Source of the DNA: Rhizobium sp. Root482
GTDB taxonomy: Bacteria; Pseudomonadota; Alphaproteobacteria; Rhizobiales; Rhizobiaceae
Direction: 5' to 3'
Assembly (NCBI RefSeq): GCF_001426565.1
Contig: NZ_LMFA01000001.1
Location: forward strand, 457,287-521,286
Length of the DNA stretch: 64,000 nt
The notes under the pieces are model-generated. The model did no database searches, had not been told where the DNA came from, and worked only from the letters and a program-made list of their open reading frames with translations. Below, in pieces: positions 1-7,948 of this stretch. The position numbers and the translations under genes are program-made. Positions within the stretch are counted from its first letter, which is position 1. Each line of letters opens with the position of its first letter.

Positions 1-954
1 CGCGATGCCCGGCACCGGCGTGCCGTCTTCGCGCAGGAGCGACGCCGTATCGCCAATGACGAAAACATCCGGATGACCGGGTGCCGTCAAGTTTTTTTCG
101 ACGATCGCCCGGCCGGCGCGGTCGGCTTCGATGCCGAGCCACTGCGCGGCGGGCGATGCCTGAACGCCGGCCGCCCAGACCAGTGTGCGGCTTGCCACCA
201 CCTCGTCGCCCATCGCAAGGCCGGTCTCCGTGCAGGATGTGACGCGCTGGCCGGTGCGCACCTCGACGCCGCATTTCTCGAGCGCGCGATGCGCATAGGC
301 CGAAAGCTCCTCGGAAAATCCGGCAAGCACGCGCGGCCCGGCCTCGATCAGGATCACCCGCGCCGCGCGCGTATCGATGCGGCGAAACTCCTTCGGCAGA
401 GTGGAATGGGCAAGCTCGGCGATGATGCCGGCCAGTTCCACGCCGGTCGGGCCTGCGCCGATGACGACGAATGTCAAAAGCGCGTCGCGCACCGCCGGAT
501 CGGTCTCGATCTCCGCCCGCTCGAAGGCAGACAGCAGACGCCTGCGGATGGTGGTGGCATCCTCCAGTGTCTTCAGGCCGGGCGCCACCCGCGCCCATTC
601 GTCATGGCCGAAATAGGTGTGGGTAGCACCGGTCGCCAATACCAGCATGTCGTAGCCAATGCTTGCGCCATCCGTCAGTCGCACGGTTTTGGCACCGGTA
701 TCGACGCCCTCGACCTCCGCCAGAATCGTCGTCACCTCCCGCCGATCCCGAAAAAGCCTCCGGATCGGCCAGGCGATCTCCGAGGTGGCCAGAAGCGTGG
801 TGGCAACCTGGTAGAGCAGCGGCTGGAAAAGATGATGATTGCGCCGATCGACGAGGGTGATGTCCAGGGACGCGCCCTCCAGATCGCTCGCAACCTGCAG
901 CCCGCCGAAGCCACCTCCGACGATAACCAGATGTGGACGCTGTGATGAACTCAT
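1..954 (-). CDS. ndh: Type II NADH dehydrogenase (NDH-2), 5' part only
   Basis: Single-subunit flavoprotein of the pyridine nucleotide-disulfide oxidoreductase family; it would pass electrons from NADH to membrane quinone without pumping protons. The first 318 codons are present and the frame is open to base 1, so the C-terminus (the family is about 420-440 residues) lies outside the window. Seen: an N-terminal dinucleotide-binding loop VGGGFGG at residues 12-18 and the second FAD-contacting motif FVIGDTA at residues 298-304, at the spacing expected for NDH-2. The ATG at 952-954 is chosen because the Rossmann strand begins eight residues later. The gene reads away from the M42 peptidase, with a 261-base divergent spacer that must hold both promoters. 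Confidence 0.85.
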   Translation of the reverse strand, partial: MSSSQRPHLVIVGGGFGGLQVASDLEGASLDITLVDRRNHHLFQPLLYQVATTLLATSEIAWPIRRLFRDRREVTTILAEVEGVDTGAKTVRLTDGASIGYDMLVLATGATHTYFGHDEWARVAPGLKTLEDATTIRRRLLSAFERAEIETDPAVRDALLTFVVIGAGPTGVELAGIIAELAHSTLPKEFRRIDTRAARVILIEAGPRVLAGFSEELSAYAHRALEKCGVEVRTGQRVTSCTETGLAMGDEVVASRTLVWAAGVQASPAAQWLGIEADRAGRAIVEKNLTAPGHPDVFVIGDTASLLREDGTPVPGIA

Positions 955-1215
955 TGTCCTGGTCTCCACTTTCAGCCATCTGCCATGAGAACATTAACGT
1001 CTCCGCGGCTTTTGAACAGGCTCGGCATTTCGGCTGGCAATATCAATCAGCCACTGTCCATCGACGGCATCGACGCTCCCGCACGGGAGACAATACCAAC
1101 CCTCGGCATGAGGTTCCGCCTCGCGCGGTTCATAAAGCAATCGCTGAAATCCGCCTTCAACCACGGAACCATAGGGAGATATCGAGGTTCTAGGGGATCA
1201 TTGCAGGAGGTTCCG

Positions 1216-2316
1216 TTGCGTAGCCAATCCCTCGACCTGTTGAAATCCTTCGTCCATACCCCCTCTCCCAGCGGCCGCGAGATAGAACTCGCACGGCTCT
1301 ACCGCCAATACCTGTCTCCCCTCGCCGATCGCGTGACCCATGACGTCATGGGAAATGTCACGGCCATTCTCAATCCGGATGCGCCCATGCGGATCATGCT
1401 CGCCGGGCATATGGACGAGATCGGCTTCATGGTTCACTACATCAGCAGCGACGGCTTCCTTCACATCAGCTCGATCGGAGGCAATGACAGCGTCATCGCC
1501 GACGGACAGCGCGTCTGGGTCCACGGCCGTGAACGCATCGCCGGTGTCGTCGGCGGCAAGGCCATGCATCTGAAGTCGCCTGAAGAGCAGAAACAGAGAC
1601 CTCTTCTCAAAGAGCTGTGGGTTGATGTCGGCGCCGCCTCGAAAGACGAACTGGCCGAACTCGTGACGATCGGAGACACCGTCACCATACAGACCGAATT
1701 CCAGCCGCTTCGGCAAAATCGGGCAACGGCGCGTGCCTTCGACAACAAGGTGGGCGTGTTCGTCGTCGCGGAAGCTTTGAGGTTGATAAAGGAAGGCGGA
1801 AGCCTGCACCCGCAGGTTGGCATCTGGAGCGTGGCAACCGTTCAGGAAGAAATAGGCTCACGTGGCGCAGAGACGGCCGCTTTCGACATCGACCCACAGG
1901 TGGCGTTGGCGGTCGATATGGGCCAGGCTCTCGACTATCCCAAGCTCATCACGGCGGATCAAGGCGAATTCTATCTCGGCCGGGGCCCGGGAGTCCCGCG
2001 CGGCGCCAACACCAACCCGGTCCTGTTCGATATGCTGGTCAAAGTGGCGAAGGACAATGATATCCCCTATCAGGTGACCGCCACGCCGGGCACAAGCCCC
2101 ACGGATGCAAGAGTTCTGCAAACCAGTCGCAGCGGTGTCGCCGCGGCACTGCTGGAAGTCCCGTTGCGTTATATGCACACACCCTGCGAGGTGGTCAGTC
2201 TGGACGATGTCGCCAATTGCGCCCGGCTTCTTGCGGAGTTCTGCACGCAGGTGACCCCGGAAACCGATTTCAGGCCGCTTGCGGACAAGGACAATGTCCG
2301 GAGTTTCGACGGCTAG
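1216..2316 (+). CDS. M42 family metallo-aminopeptidase (FrvX/glutamyl aminopeptidase-like)
   Basis: Cytoplasmic dinuclear-metal aminopeptidase of family M42, about 366 residues, the usual length. The metal ligands expected of the family are visible: His65 and nearby Asp67 in AGHMDEIGF, Asp176 in ARAFDNKVG, the Glu211-Glu212 pair in VQEEIGSRGA (catalytic base and ligand), Asp234 in LAVDMG, and the C-terminal His in MHTPCEVV. The open frame extends upstream to 985, but a strong AGGAGG at 1205-1210 sits five bases before a TTG at 1216, and homology to the family begins there, so TTG is taken as the start. The next gene on the same strand is an amino-acid racemase, which suggests, by inference only, peptide or amino-acid turnover. 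Confidence 0.85.
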   Translation: MRSQSLDLLKSFVHTPSPSGREIELARLYRQYLSPLADRVTHDVMGNVTAILNPDAPMRIMLAGHMDEIGFMVHYISSDGFLHISSIGGNDSVIADGQRVWVHGRERIAGVVGGKAMHLKSPEEQKQRPLLKELWVDVGAASKDELAELVTIGDTVTIQTEFQPLRQNRATARAFDNKVGVFVVAEALRLIKEGGSLHPQVGIWSVATVQEEIGSRGAETAAFDIDPQVALAVDMGQALDYPKLITADQGEFYLGRGPGVPRGANTNPVLFDMLVKVAKDNDIPYQVTATPGTSPTDARVLQTSRSGVAAALLEVPLRYMHTPCEVVSLDDVANCARLLAEFCTQVTPETDFRPLADKDNVRSFDG

Positions 2317-2456
2317 GTTGCATTTCGATCGATCCCTTCACTTAAGAGAAATCACGAAATTATCTGCGCCTCGCTCGTCAAGCCATAAAACGGAGAAGAC
2401 TCTCGGCCGTTTTCAGCCGATAATTGCGGCATGTTTTATGACGAGAGGACAGGATA

Positions 2457-3176
2457 ATGCGCAAGATCGGCCTTATCGGCGGGATGAGCTTCGAAAGTTC
2501 GGCCATCTATTACCGGATGATCAACGAGGCCGTGCGTGCGCGGCTTGGCGGTTTTCATTCGGCCGAGGTCCTGCTGCATTCGGTCGATTTCCAGACCATC
2601 GTCGATCTGCAGAAGACCGGCCGCTGGGACGACGCGGCAAGGCATCTTTCCGAAGTCGCCAGGGGCCTGGAGACAGCCGGTGCCGCCTGCGTGCTGATCT
2701 GCACCAATACGATGCACATCATCGCCGACGAGGTCGAGGCAGCGACATCAGCGCCCCTGATCAACATCATCGACGAGACCGCACGTGCTCTGAAATCCGC
2801 CGGTGCCGCGCGTCCGCTGCTGCTTGCCACGCGCTATACGATGGAACAGGGCTTTTATACGCAGCGCATGGCCGGCCACGGCATCGAGGTCCTCGTGCCG
2901 GACGCCGACGAGCGCAACCTCGTCCACGACATCATCTTCGATGAACTCTGTGCCGGCGTGGTTCTCGACACGTCACGCGAGACGCTGATGGCCGTGATCG
3001 AACAGGCGAGAACGAAGGGCGCCGATGCGATCATCTTAGGCTGCACGGAAATCTGCCTGATCCTCGACCCCAAAAACCTGCCGCTTCCCGGCTTTGATTC
3101 CACCGCCATCCATGCCGAGGCCGCCGTCGATTTCGCGCTCGCAGGTCTGCCGCAAAAAGATGAGCAGGCGGCCTGA
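2457..3176 (+). CDS. Aspartate/glutamate racemase family protein
   Basis: PLP-independent two-cysteine racemase of the Asp/Glu/hydantoin racemase superfamily, 239 residues. Both catalytic cysteines are present in their usual settings: Cys82 in ICTNTMH and Cys196 in LGCTEI. The N-terminus KIGLIGGMS is typical of the aspartate racemase (RacD/YgeA) branch rather than MurI. A purine-rich ribosome site (GAGAGGACAGG) precedes the ATG. Which substrate it uses, aspartate or another amino acid, cannot be told from sequence alone. It follows the M42 peptidase at 140 bases, too far to be sure of one operon, and converges on the HxlR gene. Confidence 0.85.
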   Translation: MRKIGLIGGMSFESSAIYYRMINEAVRARLGGFHSAEVLLHSVDFQTIVDLQKTGRWDDAARHLSEVARGLETAGAACVLICTNTMHIIADEVEAATSAPLINIIDETARALKSAGAARPLLLATRYTMEQGFYTQRMAGHGIEVLVPDADERNLVHDIIFDELCAGVVLDTSRETLMAVIEQARTKGADAIILGCTEICLILDPKNLPLPGFDSTAIHAEAAVDFALAGLPQKDEQAA

Positions 3177-3220
3177 CGCAAGGGAAGATGGCTCACGCGG
3201 TCCCGCCCGCTCGCCTTGAG

Positions 3221-3625
3221 TCAGGCGGCCGCGTCATAGGCGGCGCGCGCGGAACGGATCGCGTCGTGATGGGCAAGCGACCAGTCCACCAGCCCTTCGA
3301 CAAGGACGAGAAAGGACTGGCCAAGCGGGGTCAGGCTGTATTCGACGCTCGGCGGCTGGGTGGGAAAGACCTGGCGGGCGATGTATCCGTCGCGTTGCAG
3401 GTCGCGCAGCGTCTGGGTCAGCATGCGCTGCGAAATATCCGGGATCAGCCGCCGCAGGGCTGAAAACCGCATCGGCCCCTCGGCCAAAGCGAGGATCATC
3501 AGCGTATTCCACTTCCCGCCGATATTGTCGATCACATCGCGAACCGGGCAATCCTTCATGGAAACCACGGCGCCCTTCACGAAAAGCACCCGTTCGCCCT
3601 CGGCCTTGCCCGTCACTCTGTTCAT
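3221..3625 (-). CDS. HxlR-family winged-helix regulator (QorR/YodB-like)
   Basis: 134-residue winged-helix DNA-binding protein of the HxlR family. After a short lead it shows the family signature [17 protein letters not shown] from residue 23, with a single N-terminal cysteine (Cys26) in the position used by thiol-switch members such as YodB, HypR and QorR, then the recognition helix region [16 protein letters not shown] and the wing near VEYSLTPLG. The frame is open to 3730, but the ATG at 3625 has a GAAGGGA ribosome site and a normal family length. It is divergent from an NmrA-type NAD(P)H oxidoreductase, the arrangement seen for qorR-qorB type pairs, so it probably represses its neighbour and itself in response to quinones or electrophiles (inference). 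Confidence 0.85.
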   Translation of the reverse strand: MNRVTGKAEGERVLFVKGAVVSMKDCPVRDVIDNIGGKWNTLMILALAEGPMRFSALRRLIPDISQRMLTQTLRDLQRDGYIARQVFPTQPPSVEYSLTPLGQSFLVLVEGLVDWSLAHHDAIRSARAAYDAAA

Positions 3626-3694
3626 GGCATCGGTTCCCTTCGCGTAACCACCACAGAAAAACCTGCCTCCTTTACATGCGCCAATGGATGACGA

Positions 3695-3733
3695 AATTAG
3701 AGAAGGTCTCTTTTGAGAACCATATCTCAATTA
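3695..3733. promoter_or_regulatory. Candidate operator in the HxlR/NmrA divergent spacer
   Basis: The 159-base spacer between the two divergent genes contains an imperfect inverted repeat. The left arm is AATTAGAGAAGG at 3695-3706, and the reverse complement of the right arm (CCATATCTCAATT, ending near 3732) is similar to it. HxlR regulators bind such dyads between divergently read genes. This is a by-eye dyad with mismatches; no footprint or conservation supports it yet. Confidence 0.35.
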
Positions 3734-3784
3734 GGACGTTCCGGCAACACGCCGCCGTCCATTCGCTCACGCAAGGGAATTCGC

Positions 3785-4672
3785 ATGTCCGACACTCTTC
3801 TCGTCACCGGCGCCAGCGGCAAGCTCGGCCGCCTCATCCTTGATGAACTGCTTTCCTCGAACCGGGTTACGCCGGAAAACATCATCGCCACCAGCCGCGA
3901 GACGAGCAAGCTTGCGGACTACGCGGCAAAGGGCGTCACCATCCGTACCGCCGATTTCGACGACGCAGCCTCGCTCGACGCGGCTTTTGAGGGTGCCGAC
4001 CGCATCCTGATCGTCTCCACGGATGCGCTCGATGCGCCGGGAAAACGCCTGCGCCAGCATCTTGCCGCCGTAGAAGCGGCGCGCAAGGCCGGCGCCAAGC
4101 ATATTCTCTACACCTCGATGCCGAACCCGGAGACCTCGGCCGTTCTCTTCGCGCCGGATCACCTGGGCACCGAGAACGCCATCAAACGGACGGGGATCGC
4201 CTATACGATCCTGCGCAATGGCTGGTATATGGAAAACCTGTTCATGGCTCTGCCGCATGCCCTTTCCGAAGGAAAATGGTACAGCGCCGCCGGCAAGGGC
4301 AGGCTCGCCCATATCGCCCGCCAGGATATCGCGCGTGCGGCCGCTGCCGCTCTTTCCTCCGGCAGCACGCAGAGCGCCACCTATACGCTGACCGGCGAAG
4401 CCAGCCACGACACGGACGAAATCGCAGCCCTGGCATCGAACGTCACCGGCAAGCCGCTCGAGGTCGTGCACATCACCGATGACGCGCTTGCCAAGGGCCT
4501 TGCCGCAGCCGGCCTGCCCGGCTTCCTCATCCCCGTCGTCGTCTCCTTCGACACCAATACGCGCGAAGGCCATATCGACATGGTGACCGGCGATACAAAG
4601 CAGCTTTCCGGCCGGCCGTTGACTTCACTTGCGGACTTTCTCAAGGCAAACCAAGCCGCGCTTGCCGGCTAA
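3785..4672 (+). CDS. NmrA-like NAD(P)-binding oxidoreductase (QorB/YtfG-type)
   Basis: 295-residue Rossmann-fold protein of the atypical short-chain dehydrogenase group. It opens with the nucleotide-binding motif VTGASGKLGR at residues 7-16 and carries the NmrA/QorB features TSMPNP and TILRNGWYMENL mid-protein. QorB-type members reduce quinones with NADPH. The open frame extends upstream to 3713; ATG 3785 is chosen because the Rossmann strand begins at residue 4 and because it leaves a normal spacer to the divergent HxlR gene. Its neighbour suggests control by a thiol-sensing HxlR repressor. The exact substrate is not visible from sequence. Confidence 0.8.
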   Translation: MSDTLLVTGASGKLGRLILDELLSSNRVTPENIIATSRETSKLADYAAKGVTIRTADFDDAASLDAAFEGADRILIVSTDALDAPGKRLRQHLAAVEAARKAGAKHILYTSMPNPETSAVLFAPDHLGTENAIKRTGIAYTILRNGWYMENLFMALPHALSEGKWYSAAGKGRLAHIARQDIARAAAAALSSGSTQSATYTLTGEASHDTDEIAALASNVTGKPLEVVHITDDALAKGLAAAGLPGFLIPVVVSFDTNTREGHIDMVTGDTKQLSGRPLTSLADFLKANQAALAG

Positions 4673-4677
4673 AAGGC

Positions 4678-4704
4678 AAAGGGCTCCGCGAAATCGGAGC
4701 CCTT
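4678..4704 (-). terminator. Intrinsic terminator of pdxJ
   Basis: Stem AAGGGCTCCG / CGGAGCCCTT around a six-base loop lies between convergent genes. On the minus strand it is followed by TTTGCCTTTT, so it would stop pdxJ transcripts; on the plus strand the U-tract is poor. Confidence 0.7.
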
Positions 4705-4714
4705 CAAGCCTGCT

Positions 4715-5467
4715 TCAGACATCCTGGCCGCAAGCGCGGCGGAAGCGGCGGACCGTTTCGGCCATGCCATATTCCAGCGCATCGGCCGTCAGCCCGTGGC
4801 CGATCGACACTTCGTCGAGATTGGTGATCCGCGCCGCCAGCGCCGGCAGATTGGCAACCGTCAGGTCGTGGCCGGCATTCACCCCAAGCCCGAATTCGGC
4901 GGCGATTTCGGCGGTGCGGCCAAGCGCCTCCAGAATTTCGGCACCGCGCCCGGGATCGTCGTGGCAGCCGCCATAGGGACCGGTATAGAGCTCGATCCGA
5001 TCGGCGCCGATGTCGCTGGCGATCCGCAGCGCCTCCCGGTCGCCGTCGCCGTCGGCAAACAGCGACACGCGGAACCCCTTCTTCTTCAGCCGATCGACGA
5101 CATTGCCGAGAAGATTATGGCTCTTGCGGAAATCCCATCCATGGTCCGAAGTGGCCTGGGCCGGATCGTCGGGAACCAGCGTCACCTGCTCGGGCTGATG
5201 GCGCTCGACCAGTTCGAGGAAGGCCTCGGTCGGGAACCCCTCCATGTTGAACTCCGCCCCGGGATGGAGATCGTCGATGAGCGCACGGATCGGCGCCAGG
5301 TCGGAAAAACGGATATGGCGCTCGTCCGGGCGCGGATGCACCGTCAGGCCGCTCGCCCCGGCCTGCAACGCGATCTCCCCAAGCCCGACAACCGATGGCC
5401 AGGGAAGGTCACGCCGGTTCCTCAGCATGGCGATGGCATTCAGGTTCACCGAGAGTTTCGCAGCCAT
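4715..5467 (-). CDS. pdxJ: Pyridoxine 5'-phosphate synthase PdxJ
   Basis: Last step of the DXP-dependent vitamin B6 pathway: condenses 3-amino-2-oxopropyl phosphate with 1-deoxyxylulose 5-phosphate to pyridoxine 5'-phosphate. 250 residues, a TIM barrel of the usual length. Signature segments are present: [15 protein letters not shown] at the N-terminus, the phosphate/substrate segments [11 protein letters not shown] and EFNMEG, VTLVPD, and VNAGHDLT near the C-terminus. The open frame reaches 5539, but ATG 5467 begins exactly at the conserved N-terminus. It is monocistronic here, convergent with the NmrA-type gene. Confidence 0.95.
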   Translation of the reverse strand: MAAKLSVNLNAIAMLRNRRDLPWPSVVGLGEIALQAGASGLTVHPRPDERHIRFSDLAPIRALIDDLHPGAEFNMEGFPTEAFLELVERHQPEQVTLVPDDPAQATSDHGWDFRKSHNLLGNVVDRLKKKGFRVSLFADGDGDREALRIASDIGADRIELYTGPYGGCHDDPGRGAEILEALGRTAEIAAEFGLGVNAGHDLTVANLPALAARITNLDEVSIGHGLTADALEYGMAETVRRFRRACGQDV

Positions 5468-5832
5468 TCCAGCACCTTCCACATGTCCGTCCGGGGTTTC
5501 GGCCCCCTTTCTAGCGGTTCCTCCCATCACCCGCAACAAATCCGCGATGCGAGACAGGATGACGCAGAACCGCCCATTTCATAGCGTTTTATGCCCGACG
5601 GATGCGCTTTAGGCGGCAATCGGGCCTGACAAGGCTTGAAAACTCCGACTAAATAACGAATCAGATAGGGCCTGCCCGAACGGCAAGCGAAGATGCCCGT
5701 TTCACCCACTAAATCGGAACCGATGACCCCACGCCCATGCCATGACACCACCGGCCAAGCCAGCGTCTCCTGCAAAAGATCGCCCGGTGCGATGACGGTC
5801 GGACTGGCTGGCCCTGAAAGCGAGCCGGTGCG
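5468..5832. other. Intergenic spacer between pdxJ and the winged-helix membrane regulator
   Basis: 365 bases with no convincing gene. It must hold both divergent promoters. The one clear feature is a 15-base direct repeat, CCGGTGCGATGACGG, at 5784-5798 and again at 5825-5839, 41 bases apart; the second copy contains the start codon of the downstream gene. The ATG of the first copy opens only a 14-codon frame that ends at the second. Confidence 0.5.
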
Positions 5833-6939
5833 ATGACGGCTGCCGGGGAAAGACCGGACGATCGGGCGATCCGCCAGGCGCTGGATGCCATCCTTTCGAG
5901 CGATGTCTTTGCCCGCTCCGAACGGTTGCGCGCCTTCCTCGGCTATGTCGTGGAAAAGGAGATGGCGGGCTGCGGTCACCAGTTGAAGGGTTATACGATC
6001 GGCATCGACGTATTCGAGAGGCCGCAGGCCTTCAATGCCGACAGCGATCCCCTGGTGCGCGTCCATGCCGGCAAGCTCAGAAAACTGATCGCCGCCTATT
6101 ATGCCGGACAGGGCATGGCCGATGAATGGCGGATCGACATCCCAAAGGGCAGCTATGCCCCCTGCTATCGGCGGCGCCCCGCACAGGCCTCTGCCCAGAA
6201 TCGCACGCCCGCCCATGCCTCCGCTCCGTCACGCCGCGATGCCGGCAAGCGGTTCTCCTGGCTGCCCGCACCGCTGTCGTCACCCATCGCGGTGCTCTCG
6301 GTGCTGCCTCTGCTGATCTTCGTGCCGATGGCGCCGCCCACCCTGGATGTCGATATCCCGGCTCGCTCGCGCCTGCACAGCGTGATGCAGAAGGCGCAGC
6401 CCGACCATGACCTGCCGAAGATCCGGCTGCACGCCGAGGGCCCGCAAACCGCGACGGCCTCGCGCTTTGTCGATGCCCTGCGCAACGCGGCCGCGCATTA
6501 CAGGACGGTCGAAATGCCACGCGAAACGGGCCGGCGGCAAACCTCCCATCCGCTGGCCTTCACCCTCTCCGTCACGCAGCAGAATGCACCCGCCGGCCTC
6601 CGGGTGACGATTTCCAACGATGCCGCCTCCGAAAGTCTTTTCGCTGGTTTCATTCCCGCGGAACGGCTGGCCGACGACGCCGATATTCTCTTTGAAAGCC
6701 TCGCCCTGGCAGCCAGGGCCTTTCCTGCCACCGGTGAGGTCTTTCGCTATGCCGACACCGTTGGCATCGACAGTCCGCTGATGAAATGCATGGCGGCGAC
6801 CGAAGACTATCGCCATTCGCGCACGCGCGACGCGTTCCACAATGCCCGGTCCTGCCAGGAAACATTGTCGGGCGACGATCGCGAATGGCTGAAATTCACC
6901 ATCAGCGCCGCCGCCCTGCCGGAAACGCTTCGCCGCTGA
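5833..6939 (+). CDS. Membrane-anchored winged-helix-like regulatory protein
   Basis: 368-residue protein of unknown specific function. Residues 20-112 match a domain I recognise from the N-termini of many bacterial TPR/adenylate-cyclase-like regulators, with the conserved elements RLRAFLGYVVE, GYTIGIDVFERP, DPLVRVHAGKLRKLI and IPKGSYAP; it resembles a winged-helix/OmpR-type fold. A proline- and arginine-rich linker follows, then one hydrophobic segment at about residues 148-168 and a roughly 200-residue outer domain without familiar motifs. This is the plan of a ToxR/CadC-like one-component membrane regulator: DNA-binding inside, sensing outside. That role is inferred, not shown. The start lies inside a 15-base repeat, so it may regulate itself. 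Confidence 0.55.
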   Translation: MTAAGERPDDRAIRQALDAILSSDVFARSERLRAFLGYVVEKEMAGCGHQLKGYTIGIDVFERPQAFNADSDPLVRVHAGKLRKLIAAYYAGQGMADEWRIDIPKGSYAPCYRRRPAQASAQNRTPAHASAPSRRDAGKRFSWLPAPLSSPIAVLSVLPLLIFVPMAPPTLDVDIPARSRLHSVMQKAQPDHDLPKIRLHAEGPQTATASRFVDALRNAAAHYRTVEMPRETGRRQTSHPLAFTLSVTQQNAPAGLRVTISNDAASESLFAGFIPAERLADDADILFESLALAARAFPATGEVFRYADTVGIDSPLMKCMAATEDYRHSRTRDAFHNARSCQETLSGDDREWLKFTISAAALPETLRR

Positions 6940-7266
6940 CCGAATTCTCCAGCGCAGCCGAACTGAGAGAAATTGTCGATAATTTCTGCCATTCCCGGCT
7001 GAAAAAGGTGATTTTTCGCCGGAAACAGCCGATTTTATCCCTAATGTTATGGACTGTTCATTTTCACGCCACGCGTGTAGCCTGATCGGGTAAGTGGAAA
7101 GAGGCCTGGTTCGCTCGTCAGGCAGGCATGATTGGTTTCTGGTTCCATCGTCGATGGCATGCGGGGTCCCGAGGAGCATCCGACATATGTCCGGTTCTTG
7201 TCCCGGCATTTGTCCAATGGGTTGTTTTCCCCTGAAGCGCGACCAGCGGGGGTAAATTTCAGAAGC
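6940..7266. other. Intergenic spacer upstream of the MerR-LuxR hybrid gene
   Basis: 327 bases, moderately AT-rich around 6960-7060. The open frame of the downstream gene extends back to 7132, so part may be coding if an earlier start is used. A short hairpin (GCCTG/CAGGC arms, 7105-7124) is visible; nothing else is recognised. Confidence 0.4.
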
Positions 7267-7947
7267 ATGCCACAACAGTCACAGATCATCCCGGCCATAC
7301 GGACCCGGCAAGCGGCATGCGGATTTCTGCCGCGCCTGCCGCTGCCCGGAACCATTGCCGATGACCATGTCGCCATCGCCGACATGGCCGATGCTTTCGG
7401 CGTCACCCATCGGACGCTGCATTTCTACGAGGAAAAAGGCCTGCTTTCGGCCGAACGACTGGGCCCGATGCGCGTCTATGGCGAGAGTGACATCCGCCGC
7501 ATGACGATCATCAACGCCTGCCGCGAGATCGACATGCCGATCGCCGATATCCAGGACCTGATGGAAGCGCTTTCGGCCTCGGTCAGCCAGGAGGACGCCG
7601 CGCGCATCTTCGAGGAGGCACTGCAGGCCCGCAAACGCGAACTGGCGGCCCAGCAATCGATCCTGCGCCGCCAGATGCAGCGGATCGGCGAACTGATCGA
7701 ATCCGTCGCGCAGGGCGACGACGCGGAGCGGCTGGCGCTCCCCCCGATCCATCTCTCGCCCATCGAGATCAAATGCCTCGCCTTCATGGCCGAGGGCTAT
7801 CCGGCAAACCGCATCGCCGGCCTCATGGACATGGACCTGACGGCAGTGCTGACGCTGGAATCCGGTATCGTCCGCAAGTTCAATGGCCACAACCGCTTCC
7901 AGGCCGTGGCCAAGGCCGTGCTGATGGGCTTCGTCTCGGCGGATTGA
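7267..7947 (+). CDS. MerR-family regulator with a C-terminal LuxR-like helix-turn-helix
   Basis: 226-residue predicted DNA-binding protein with two unrelated regions. Residues 35-102 are a MerR winged HTH: FGVTHRTLHFYEEKGLLSAE, then RVYGESDIRRM and the helix to about 102. Residues 108-155 are a charged helical stretch like the MerR dimerisation coil. Residues 165-226 (LSPIEIKCLAFMAEGYP... to the end) read like a LuxR/GerE HTH, including the ANRIAGLM turn and the final RFQAVAKAVLMGF helix. No cysteine or aromatic effector pocket is evident. The start is uncertain: the frame opens at 7132; ATG 7267 is chosen as nearest the domain with a purine stretch, but a later or earlier start is possible. 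It converges on a helicase gene with one base between stop codons. Confidence 0.7.
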   Translation: MPQQSQIIPAIRTRQAACGFLPRLPLPGTIADDHVAIADMADAFGVTHRTLHFYEEKGLLSAERLGPMRVYGESDIRRMTIINACREIDMPIADIQDLMEALSASVSQEDAARIFEEALQARKRELAAQQSILRRQMQRIGELIESVAQGDDAERLALPPIHLSPIEIKCLAFMAEGYPANRIAGLMDMDLTAVLTLESGIVRKFNGHNRFQAVAKAVLMGFVSAD

Positions 7948-7948
7948 C

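Noticed and set aside
5792-5836. 14-codon upstream frame overlapping the start of the winged-helix membrane gene
   Set aside because: It is produced by the 15-base direct repeat and encodes nothing recognisable.
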